This document shows, in pieces, positions 35,021-42,329 of a stretch of 64,000 nucleotides of DNA (position 1 is its first letter; every line of letters begins with the position of its first letter). The position numbers and the translations under genes are program-made. The notes beneath the pieces are model-generated. The model searched no databases, was not told where the DNA came from, and saw only the letters and a list, made by a program, of their open reading frames with translations. This DNA is from Anaerolineae bacterium. Its GTDB lineage: Bacteria > Chloroflexota > Anaerolineae > Anaerolineales > Anaerolineaceae. Where the stretch lies: the NCBI GenBank assembly GCA_011176685.1, contig DUED01000033.1, positions 1-64,000 of the forward strand. Reading direction: 5' to 3'.

Positions 35021-35054
35021 AAAAAAGCCGGATGGTTAATTTATTTTCCGGCTT
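35021..35054 (-). terminator. terminator behind the bactofilin-like lipoprotein gene
   Basis: On the minus strand AAGCCGGA...TCCGGCTT (eight pairs) is followed by TTTTTCC, a good intrinsic terminator that also separates this operon from the nine-gene run. Confidence 0.8.
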
Positions 35055-35079
35055 GTCCAGGGTGATAATTGCAATCTGG

Positions 35080-36156
35080 TTATTTCTCTTTTTGTGAATT
35101 CTTCTTTGGGGCAGTCCGTTTTGGCTTCTCCTTGCTGGCAATCAATTTTTCTCTTGGGGGTTTTGGTGGTTGCCTTTCAGGTTCCCGTGGTTTTTTTCGA
35201 AGGAATTCCTCACTAAATCCAAATCCGCTGATGACAACCCCGCCCAGACCCACACAAAGAGCCATAAGGTTGATCAACCAGCCGATACATGGTATCCAAC
35301 TTAAAAGGCTGGTTAATAAACCCAATGTGAAAGCACCAAATAGCGCCTGCAATTCATCAGCTAGAGTCAAGTGTAGCCAGCGATTTAGCCCTCTTCCAAT
35401 TGCGATGCTAAGTGCAATCCAGCTGTATATAAGCGCGAGGATGTATATGGGCACTAAAACCAAACCTACAGGAATTAGAATAATTGAAAGAATAAGTACC
35501 AGTATGATGATTGGCATTACAATTATTGTTAAAAAGCCGGTGCCCCAGCTGATTGCTGATTGTTTTTCAATCGCTTTTATTACGCGATTAGTATTTTTCC
35601 TAAGCAGATAGTAGATCAATACAGTTAGGACACAAAAAGCCAATGTTCGGGAAAACTGGAAAGCGATCCAATTTGCAGGTTTAAATAATTCTGTAAGGGA
35701 TGCTGCCCATTTTCCCAGAGGGACAATCACCGGTGCTGGAATAGAAAAAGTGTTGATATCCCCAAAAACATGGGAATCTGGGGATATATTAATTTGATGG
35801 AAGATTTGATTGATGTCACCTTGAATTTGTGCGGTTGATTGGATGCTTGAAGTACCCGCAAGAACATTGATATCTCCCCTTACTGTGCCAGCTATTTCTA
35901 AAGTACTACCCAGAAGGTTAATATCGCCTTCAACAAGCGACCCATTTTCCAGTATTAATGTTGCGCCAATTCCGGCGATATTTCCATGAATCACCTCACC
36001 ATCTTGCAGTTTGTACACTTCACCAATAAGAAGCTGATCTTCCAAGGCGAAATTAACATTTGTCTCAGGTAAAGATGCAGGGTGTGGAATGCATGCACTG
36101 AAGATAGCACTAATCAAGAGGAATGCCCATGAGAAATTAATTAATTTTGACTTCAT
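35080..36156 (-). CDS. bactofilin-like polymer-forming membrane lipoprotein
   Basis: 358 residues. A signal peptide ends in LLISAIFSAC, a lipobox. Residues about 45-135 form short repeats with G(D)IN periodicity (VEGDINLLGSTLEIAGTVRGDINVLAGT, QGDIN, FGDIN), the beta-helix pattern of polymer-forming bactofilins. The second half has four or five membrane helices and ends in a Lys/Pro-rich tail. It overlaps the anti-sigma gene by 20 nt, so sigma, anti-sigma and this protein form one operon. It may be a cell-surface element or an envelope-stress effector; the role is inferred. Confidence 0.75.
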   Translation of the reverse strand: MKSKLINFSWAFLLISAIFSACIPHPASLPETNVNFALEDQLLIGEVYKLQDGEVIHGNIAGIGATLILENGSLVEGDINLLGSTLEIAGTVRGDINVLAGTSSIQSTAQIQGDINQIFHQINISPDSHVFGDINTFSIPAPVIVPLGKWAASLTELFKPANWIAFQFSRTLAFCVLTVLIYYLLRKNTNRVIKAIEKQSAISWGTGFLTIIVMPIIILVLILSIILIPVGLVLVPIYILALIYSWIALSIAIGRGLNRWLHLTLADELQALFGAFTLGLLTSLLSWIPCIGWLINLMALCVGLGGVVISGFGFSEEFLRKKPREPERQPPKPPREKLIASKEKPKRTAPKKNSQKEK

Positions 36157-36679
36157 TAAAGCTGAACTCCCTTCGAAAATATTGCCAGCAGGCTAGAAGT
36201 AGGAAAAACAGGAGAGCGTTTATCAATCCAACCAGTAAGAGGCCTGCTGCCAGTGGGATGGGTGCTGGGATTTTACTGATGAGGATTTCTAGTCCAGCTA
36301 GATCCTTGGTGATTGTGAATATTACCTCGCTTAGAAAATTGAATAGATAAGCTAACCCATGGATAAAAGAGCCAGTAGCAACCAGATAGGTAATAAAACT
36401 GGTTAATATCAATAAAAGAGTCCCTAAAATGGACAATCTTAATCTGAGCAAGCCATGATAGCGTTTTCTTTTTGCAAGGCTAACTTTCCAACGCTGAGTG
36501 AATCCAGGGGCGGGGGGATGCTGAGGGGTGTTAAGGATGAGCTGTTCGCTCATTTCCCAGCCCATTTTTAATTGTTGGCATAGTGGACAATCATCCAGGT
36601 GATTAGTTAGAGCTTGCTGTTGTTCTGGATTGAGTGGTGCATCATCCAGAATCCAGTAATTATATGGTTTGTGGTTCAT
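36137..36679 (-). CDS. zinc-finger anti-sigma factor
   Basis: 180 residues from ATG 36679 (GGAGAAGGAAG upstream). NHLDDCPLCQQL gives the HxxxCxxC zinc-binding anti-sigma motif in the cytoplasmic N-terminal part. Two or three membrane helices follow. The start overlaps the sigma-factor stop by about 20 nt, so it is translationally coupled to its partner. It should hold the sigma factor at the membrane until an envelope signal arrives. Confidence 0.85.
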   Translation of the reverse strand: MNHKPYNYWILDDAPLNPEQQQALTNHLDDCPLCQQLKMGWEMSEQLILNTPQHPPAPGFTQRWKVSLAKRKRYHGLLRLRLSILGTLLLILTSFITYLVATGSFIHGLAYLFNFLSEVIFTITKDLAGLEILISKIPAPIPLAAGLLLVGLINALLFFLLLACWQYFRREFSFNEVKIN

Positions 36680-37250
36680 GTTGTCTTCCTTCTCCATATA
36701 CATTGGCTTGGCTTGCGAGCCACTGCGTTGCCATATGGCGGCGTGCGCGGTGGAGTCTGCTTTTTACTGCACTCTTTGTTATAGAAAGTGCATTGCAGAT
36801 CTCATTTTCAGAGAATTCATGCCAGTAGCGCAGGATCAAGACCATCCTGTCTTTTGGGTTCAACTTGGCAAGCTGTTCTTGTACTGCTTCTGACTGTTCA
36901 TTATTGACTATTAATTTCTCTGAATTTGGTGATGGATCAGGTGGCCCGATCTCAATGATCTTGTCCAGATCAACCACCGCAAGCTTTTTACGGCGCTGCT
37001 GGTCTATGCAGTAATGTGCTGCAATAGAGAGCAGCCATGTGGCGAAAGACCTCTTCAGATCATAACGATGCAGGTTTTTATGTACTCGCCAAAAAGTTTC
37101 CTGTGAAGCATCTTCAGCCGCCTGTGGATTGCCGAGCATCCGATAGCAGAGATTGTAAACCGGCGTTTGGTAGTTATCCACTATTTGAGTGAATGCTTCT
37201 TCATCGCCCTTCTTTGCACGTTGTAAAATCTCAATTTCAGGGATGCTCAA
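36660..37250 (-). CDS. ECF RNA polymerase sigma factor
   Basis: 196 residues. Region 2 has QTPVYNLCYRMLGNPQAAEDASQETFWRVHKNLHRYD and FATWLLSIAAHYCIDQQRR; region 4 has DRMVLILRYWHEFSENEICNALSITKSAVKSRLHRAR. This is the RpoE-type extracytoplasmic sigma layout. It is encoded directly ahead of a zinc-finger anti-sigma factor. No obvious self-recognised promoter was picked out, though the upstream 80 nt contain GGTAA-TT-TTACC. Confidence 0.92.
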   Translation of the reverse strand: MSIPEIEILQRAKKGDEEAFTQIVDNYQTPVYNLCYRMLGNPQAAEDASQETFWRVHKNLHRYDLKRSFATWLLSIAAHYCIDQQRRKKLAVVDLDKIIEIGPPDPSPNSEKLIVNNEQSEAVQEQLAKLNPKDRMVLILRYWHEFSENEICNALSITKSAVKSRLHRARRHMATQWLASQANVYGEGRQHEPQTI

Positions 37251-37334
37251 AAATTGCTCCGAATATTTACCTTGTCAATATCATATACGGTAATTTTACC
37301 TAATAAGTTGCTAAAAAAAGAAGCGGAGGGTTTG

Positions 37335-37349
37335 TTAGGAAATTCCTAA
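37335..37349. promoter_or_regulatory. 15-bp inverted repeat between methyltransferase and sigma genes
   Basis: TTAGGAA-a-TTCCTAA is a perfect 7+1+7 inverted repeat in the 153-nt gap between the ICMT-like gene (ends 37404) and the ECF sigma gene (starts 37250). It lies about 85 nt upstream of the sigma start and could be an operator; nothing else supports this. Confidence 0.3.
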
Positions 37350-37403
37350 ATGGTTGTAGGGAGAAGGGTGAGGATTGACGTGAGCTTCTATATGAGAAAA
37401 AAT

Positions 37404-38120
37404 TTACCAAATCCCAGGGATTATGCGAAATCTTACTTTTTGTACGTATTCTTTATATCCTGGTAGTTCTTCCAATAATGTCTTGTCTTCTAATGCTGTA
37501 CGAAGTATCAAAAGCGCGGAAATCAACCCGGCTGGTATGAGTGCCCATAAAGATGCCAGGCAAATGGGTGTAGCAAGTGTGAATAAAATGTAGCCAACAT
37601 ATCCAGGATGTCGAACGAAGCGATAGGGACCTGACTGAGCTACTTTATGTCCACGCTCTTCCTGGATGCGTACCATGGTCGAGAAATACTTATTAGCAGA
37701 CATAGACCAGCTGAATAAGAGCTGTCCGAGAATGATCAATATCAGTCCTAAGATCTGCATCCACAGTGGGAAAGGAACCGACCACGCGTAACGTTCATCA
37801 AATCCAATTATTACTGGGAGGAAAAGAGTGAAAGGTATCGTTATGGTTGTAATGGTCTTATCCCAGGGTTTCACACCCTCTTTTGGTTGGCCGCGCTCTG
37901 CTATTAACTCTGGGTTACCTTTGAATACAATCAAACTGTTATAGAGCAAGATTAATAAATATGCACCCATCAGCGCCCAAGCCATGGGCCAATTCAATTT
38001 CCAGGCAGGGATAAACAGAAGGGCAAACTGCAGGACAAATGTTATAAATACCTGCATGATTCGCCTGTGGACTGCACGCTTTTGATCTGTTTTTTGCTTT
38101 GAAATATTCATAATTATCAC
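37404..38120 (-). CDS. isoprenylcysteine carboxyl methyltransferase-like membrane protein
   Basis: 238 residues, five membrane helices. GPYRFVRHPGYVGYILFTLATPICL and the end GYKEYVQKVRFRIIPGIW are hallmarks of the ICMT/PEMT membrane-methyltransferase superfamily (RHPxYxG binds SAM; the E near the end is conserved). The bacterial substrate is unknown, possibly a lipid. It is divergent from the hydrolase gene and shares with it a spacer containing a perfect palindrome. Confidence 0.85.
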   Translation of the reverse strand: MIIMNISKQKTDQKRAVHRRIMQVFITFVLQFALLFIPAWKLNWPMAWALMGAYLLILLYNSLIVFKGNPELIAERGQPKEGVKPWDKTITTITIPFTLFLPVIIGFDERYAWSVPFPLWMQILGLILIILGQLLFSWSMSANKYFSTMVRIQEERGHKVAQSGPYRFVRHPGYVGYILFTLATPICLASLWALIPAGLISALLILRTALEDKTLLEELPGYKEYVQKVRFRIIPGIW

Positions 38121-38152
38121 TACTTCTTATTTAATGCTTAACAAGATTATAA

Positions 38153-38168
38153 ATTAGTATATACTAAT
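38153..38168. promoter_or_regulatory. 16-bp perfect palindrome, candidate operator
   Basis: ATTAGTAT|ATACTAAT is a perfect 16-bp palindrome in the 89-nt divergent spacer between the ICMT-like and hydrolase genes. Its size and place fit a dimeric repressor (PadR/TetR-size) controlling one or both genes; no such repressor is encoded beside them. Confidence 0.45.
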
Positions 38169-38209
38169 ATTAAATAATCATAGTAGTGTAAATTGACTTT
38201 AAATGGAGG

Positions 38210-39100
38210 ATGAATGTGACGAATTTAACCTTTGGACAAATATATGCAGATGTCCCGTCGGAATATGTAAACAGATTGAAGGTTTTTCGGCAAAAACATC
38301 CGTATAAGAGTCTATTGTATGATGGAGTAAAGTGGAAATATATCGCTACTAAAAAGGAGGGAACGCCATTGCTGGTTCTGGGTGGGGGGTTATCAACAGG
38401 GGAATCTGCTTTCACCCTCATTGAAGATTTGATGGATGACTTCCGTGTGATTTCGCCATCATATCCTGCGGTAGGTAACATGGCGAGTTTATATGAGGGG
38501 CTAATGACGATGTTAGATGCGGAAGGCATTAATCGAGTTAGTCTTTATGGACAATCCATGGGTGCGGCGGTTGCCCACGTATTTGTGAGAATGTATCCGC
38601 AGCGCGTTGACAAAGTGGTTCTCTCTGGCTTTGGTCTGTATAACCGCAAAAACCAATTCCTGAGCAAGACAGCATTTTCCCTTTTCCGCGTAATGCCTTT
38701 TAGCTTCACACAAAATATTTACCTCAAGCGTATTCCCAGATTGCTTGATAGCTTGGATGAAGGCAAGCGAAGATTTTTAATTGCCTATTTCAAGGACCTT
38801 TTACTACTGCAGCATACCAAAGCATCATTGATCGGTCAGTTTGAACTGCTGGAAGATTTGCTCCGCAATCCTGTTAAAAACCATGTCTTTGATGCCGTCC
38901 CACAGGACTTCCAGTCACCCAAGCGGGTGTTGATCTTTCAAGCAAAAGATGACAGCGGCTTCGCGCCAGATGAGCAGCAAGCTCTACGTGATACCTATCC
39001 CAATCATACCTTTCACCAGTTCGCAAGCGGTGGACATCTGGCAGTAAGCATTCACCGTGAGGAGTTCATCCAGGTATTAAGGGAGTTTTTGAAGGCCTAG
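38210..39100 (+). CDS. alpha/beta hydrolase
   Basis: 296 residues, no signal peptide. PLLVLGGGLSTGE corresponds to the oxyanion region, LYGQSMGAAVAHVFVRMYPQRVDKVVLSGFGLYN holds the nucleophile serine (GQSMG), and RVLIFQAKDDSGFAPDE and ASGGHLAVSIH carry the acid and histidine. This is a standard alpha/beta hydrolase of unknown substrate. ATG 38210 touches the GGAGG ribosome-binding site, so the GTG at 38216 may be the real start. It is convergent with the next gene, 8 nt apart. Confidence 0.85.
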   Translation: MNVTNLTFGQIYADVPSEYVNRLKVFRQKHPYKSLLYDGVKWKYIATKKEGTPLLVLGGGLSTGESAFTLIEDLMDDFRVISPSYPAVGNMASLYEGLMTMLDAEGINRVSLYGQSMGAAVAHVFVRMYPQRVDKVVLSGFGLYNRKNQFLSKTAFSLFRVMPFSFTQNIYLKRIPRLLDSLDEGKRRFLIAYFKDLLLLQHTKASLIGQFELLEDLLRNPVKNHVFDAVPQDFQSPKRVLIFQAKDDSGFAPDEQQALRDTYPNHTFHQFASGGHLAVSIHREEFIQVLREFLKA

Positions 39101-39108
39101 TTATTGTT

Positions 39109-40380
39109 CTATGGGATGTAATCATAAATAACTGTATCCAAATTATCTTTCCAATTGTCAAATTGGATGCGGTCCATCATTTCCGATAGAGCTGCCAGAG
39201 GTACCATCTGAGTTGACAATGAGCTGCCAAATTTTCCCTGATAACCCCAATCGCGTGCATTCATCCAATCGTTGGGTTCAACATTGGCAGAGTTGTTCGT
39301 GAAAGCTTCGCCAGATTTTTTGCCAACAAAAGCGTGAATATAGACAAGGTCGGGATTAAGGCGTGTCCATAAGCCCGCAGTATGATGGAAACCATCATAA
39401 GCCTGATGAATATGAGGTTTGTCGAGCGCAGACTGTACATGGTCGTCAGCCGCGAAAACCAGCATTACTTTCAAATCAGGCAATTTCTGCCCAATAAGCG
39501 GATAATTATTTACTATAGTGCGAAATGGCCAATTCGCTGCTGTTTCCACAGGGGTTGCCAGATCTTCAGGCCAACTTTCTTGTGAGAGGGCGCCGTTATC
39601 CAGCAGCGCCTGGGTGAGGGCGATAGAGTAGTAGCGTTTGCCCCACATTCTAGGGACCTTTTCTGAGAGGATATGAGCAGATCCGTTGGGATTAGAGAAG
39701 ATGGGTCTACCTTCGGGATACTCTGCATTCTGTATCCATTCCACGGTGGAGTAATCGATATCAATCCTATGTAGCAAATAATTTTCAGGATGATAGAAGG
39801 GGTTGATTACAGGTGTACGTTCATCTGTGAAGTGACCTGGTTCAAGCGCATACATAGTGTCAATGGTAGGATTCTCACGCCCCACAAAATATTTAATAGT
39901 GGAGATTTTTTCTCCGTGATAAGCTAATACGTTAGTGCCTACAATACCGGGGTGGGAAAAAGCATAAATACCTATGTTATCAATTAACGGTGTGATTTCC
40001 AAAAGATCATAAATATAAAACCCGTTCACATTAGGCATTGAACCCAAGGTGAAGCGAATCACATCACGCAGGGCAGCTAGTCAATCGGGTCCGCCTTGGT
40101 CGTAGGTACCATCGCTCTCAGCTCCAGTTTCGCGGTCTGCCCAACCAGGCCAGAGATATTCCACCAGAATGGCACCGATGGCAGTTGCATCGATCTCGCT
40201 GTGGAAGCCAACACCTCCAGTGAAGAAATTGGCTATGTCAATCACAATTGGTGCTGGTTGAAGAGCTTCATTTTGGTCAGCCTGGTCTGGTTCGATTAAT
40301 TTGATAGTTTGACATAAAGAAAACAATAGAAGTGCGGCAAATAAGAATCTGGCGATAATTTTATTTAATATAGATGTCAT
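39109..40380 (-). pseudogene. secreted alpha/beta-hydrolase-like protein with in-frame TGA
   Basis: The frame runs from ATG 40380 (GGAGAGATA upstream; signal peptide MTSILNKIIARFLFAALLLF) to 39109, about 423 codons, with a single TGA at 40083-40081. Translation of both sides joins smoothly (TYDQGGPD-TGA-LAALRDVIRF), so the protein was probably continuous and a tryptophan TGG may have mutated. I do not recognise a precise family. VMLVFAADDHVQSAL and the following HTAGLW could be the acid and histidine of a hydrolase. No SECIS-like hairpin follows and no redox motif surrounds the TGA, so recoding is unlikely. Confidence 0.55.
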
Positions 40381-40554
40381 TATCTCTCCAATCGTACTTG
40401 CACTTATTTTAATGCGGTTATGAGAAATGAGGAGATGCATTAGGTCTTCATTTATCAATTTATTTTCGCGAAGAAGTAAGTTTTCATGAAGTATACAGGT
40501 ATGTATGAATAATTTCTGTTGATTAAATTGATATTCTTTAGTACATTTTATTAT

Positions 40555-41484
40555 TTAAAGAAGTGGCGAGATAGGTTTATCAAACCTGTGTAATCCGGCA
40601 TCCAACGAAGTTTGAACTGCGCTATTATATTCCTTGGATGTGATACATCGGCTCAGCTCAGCGTAATCTTGGGCGTGGTACTCCGGGTGGTACTGGTCCA
40701 TGATATTGACGTAGGTGTATTTTGATATTTTATTAGCTAGAAATTCCATAATTTCAGTGGTTCCTGCCAACCCGTTGGGCAGCAGTAGGTGGCGAACTAG
40801 TAAGCCGCGTAAGGCAATGCCCTGTCCGTTGATTTGCAGATCACCCACCTGGCGATGCATCTCGCGCACCGCTGCCTGGTTTACAGCAGGGTAGTTGGGT
40901 ATTTTAGAATATTTGCGTGCGACTTTTTCATCGGCATATTTCATGTCCGGCATGTAGATATCAATGATGCCGTCCAGCAGTTTGAGGGTAGGTAGGGCAT
41001 CATAACCGCCGGTGTTGTAAACTAGCGGTAGGTGCAAATCGGCTCTAGCGGCAATCACCAGTGCCCCCAGGATCTGCGGCACCACATGGCTGGGAGAGAC
41101 AAAGTTGATATTATGGCAGCCCTGCTTCTGTAATGCCATCATCATTGCTGCTAATTCCTCATCGTTTACTTCGATGCCCCCGTCGCTCTGGCTGATATCG
41201 GAATTCTGGCAGTATTGACAGTGCATGTTACAGCCGGCGAAAAAGATAGTACCCGAGCCGAGCCAGCCACTCAAGGGCTTCTCTTCGCCGTGATGTGGCA
41301 TGAAGTTGCTCACCCGCGCAAGTGCGCCGGTGCGGCACTGTCCCAGTTCGCGGGCAGTACGGTCTACTTCACAGTTCCAGGCGCATACCATACAGCACGC
41401 AAGCATTTCTTTGGCTTGCATTGCTCGGCGCTTCAATTCGCTGCTTTCTAACAATCTGAGGTATGCTGGTTTATAGGGCTCCAT
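40555..41484 (-). CDS. PflA-like radical SAM protein
   Basis: 309 residues. FAGCNMHCQYCQNSDIS is the CxxxCxxC cluster motif. Ahead of it are CCMVCAWNCEVDR and GQCRTGALA, the extra cysteine segment of PflA-like/AmmeMemoRadiSam-type proteins. GGYDALPTLKLLDGIIDIYMPDMKY is the typical middle. It generates a 5'-deoxyadenosyl radical to activate or modify a partner; the partner is not in the window. It stands alone, with a 384-nt spacer upstream that includes a decayed repeat and the nrdR promoter. Confidence 0.85.
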   Translation of the reverse strand: MEPYKPAYLRLLESSELKRRAMQAKEMLACCMVCAWNCEVDRTARELGQCRTGALARVSNFMPHHGEEKPLSGWLGSGTIFFAGCNMHCQYCQNSDISQSDGGIEVNDEELAAMMMALQKQGCHNINFVSPSHVVPQILGALVIAARADLHLPLVYNTGGYDALPTLKLLDGIIDIYMPDMKYADEKVARKYSKIPNYPAVNQAAVREMHRQVGDLQINGQGIALRGLLVRHLLLPNGLAGTTEIMEFLANKISKYTYVNIMDQYHPEYHAQDYAELSRCITSKEYNSAVQTSLDAGLHRFDKPISPLL

Positions 41485-41517
41485 ACACTTATTCTAATGC
41501 CAATAGAGGAAGATATA

Positions 41518-41565
41518 AGTCCGAGATCGCGAAGTATTCCCTTGGGAATTGCGCAGCATACTTTA
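41518..41565 (-). repeat. dispersed repeat copy related to the 8.9-9.4 kb patch
   Basis: Read on the minus strand this gives AGTATGCTGCGCAATTCCC and then AAGGGAATACTTCGCGATC. The same words (GTATGCTnCGCGAT, CCCAAGGGTATG) occur at about 9240-9375. The rest of 41485-41700 holds no gene that I can support. Confidence 0.45.
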
Positions 41566-41711
41566 AAATGCGTAGCAAACTCAAACATCCTAATATTTAG
41601 TGAGTATCCTACACTGTGCTAAAAAGTATCTAGTAACTTGGTAAAACATACCATTGCATGAATCGAATATTAAAAATCAGCATATTTTAAGATTAGTTTT
41701 TACCATTTATC

Positions 41712-41740
41712 TTGTTTACATCATTAGTTTATGCTAGAAT
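41712..41740 (+). promoter_or_regulatory. promoter in front of nrdR
   Basis: TTGTTT (41712-41717), 17-nt spacer, TAGAAT (41735-41740) with an upstream TGC extended -10. It is the best plus-strand promoter ahead of nrdR. Confidence 0.6.
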
Positions 41741-41770
41741 GGGCGTACAGGTAGCGTTGTTAAAAGATAT

Positions 41771-41796
41771 CCCCCCCATATATGGGGGTTCTTTTT
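41771..41796 (+). terminator. leader hairpin with U-run before nrdR
   Basis: CCCCCCATATATGGGGG followed by TTCTTTTTC lies about 30 nt after the presumed transcription start and 75 nt ahead of nrdR. It has intrinsic-terminator form inside the leader, so it may attenuate nrdR-nrdJ expression. It does not match the NrdR box consensus, although it shares an ATATAT centre. Confidence 0.55.
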
Positions 41797-41868
41797 CACT
41801 CATTGCAGACTCACATCATTTAGCAGGGAACGTACTGGCATAAACCATTTGAATAAAGGAGAAATTCG

Positions 41869-42327
41869 ATGCGCTGTCCGCATTGTGGTCATGATAAATC
41901 CAGAGTTATTGACACAACCCACGATTCCCGCGGGGGCATACGAAGACGCAGGGAATGTGAACATTGTCATCAGCGCTTCAGCACATACGAGCGACCGATT
42001 CTCACCGCGCCGCTTATTGTTAAGAAAGATCAGACCCGCGAGGAATTTAATCGCGAGAAGCTAATACAGGGCATTCGCGTAGCCTGCACCAGGCGCCCGG
42101 TACCAGCAGAGGAGATAGAACGTCTGGCTGGTGAAATTGAAGCCAACCTGCAGCGCATGACTAAGCTGGAGATTCCGTCCTCTATGATCGGCGAAATGGT
42201 TATAAAGGGATTGAAGAACCTGGATCTGGTGGCTTATATCCGTTTTGCCAGTGTTTACTTGCCGTTGGATAACCTGCAGGAAATCCGTGATGAGATTGAT
42301 GGTTTGCTGGAATCCAGAGGAGATTAG
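41869..42327 (+). CDS. nrdR: transcriptional repressor NrdR
   Basis: 152 residues. MRCPHCGHD...CEHCHQRFSTYE is the N-terminal zinc ribbon (four cysteines) and the ATP-cone begins VKKDQTREEFNREKLIQGI. NrdR binds (d)ATP and represses ribonucleotide reductase genes. An AAAGGAG ribosome-binding site precedes it. It ends 2 nt ahead of the RNR gene, so regulator and target are in one unit. Confidence 0.97.
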   Translation: MRCPHCGHDKSRVIDTTHDSRGGIRRRRECEHCHQRFSTYERPILTAPLIVKKDQTREEFNREKLIQGIRVACTRRPVPAEEIERLAGEIEANLQRMTKLEIPSSMIGEMVIKGLKNLDLVAYIRFASVYLPLDNLQEIRDEIDGLLESRGD

Positions 42328-42329
42328 AT

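Noticed and set aside
35069-35611. Plus-strand 180-residue frame opposite the bactofilin-like gene
   Set aside because: It is the antisense shadow of a gene with lipobox, repeats and membrane helices; no motif of its own.
40081-40083. TGA as a second selenocysteine codon
   Set aside because: No stable hairpin within 40 nt downstream and no Cys-like redox context; nonsense mutation fits better.
41774-41787. CCCCATATATGGGG as an NrdR box
   Set aside because: It shares only the ATATAT centre with the ACACwATATATwGTGT-type consensus and is followed by a U-run, so it reads as a terminator.
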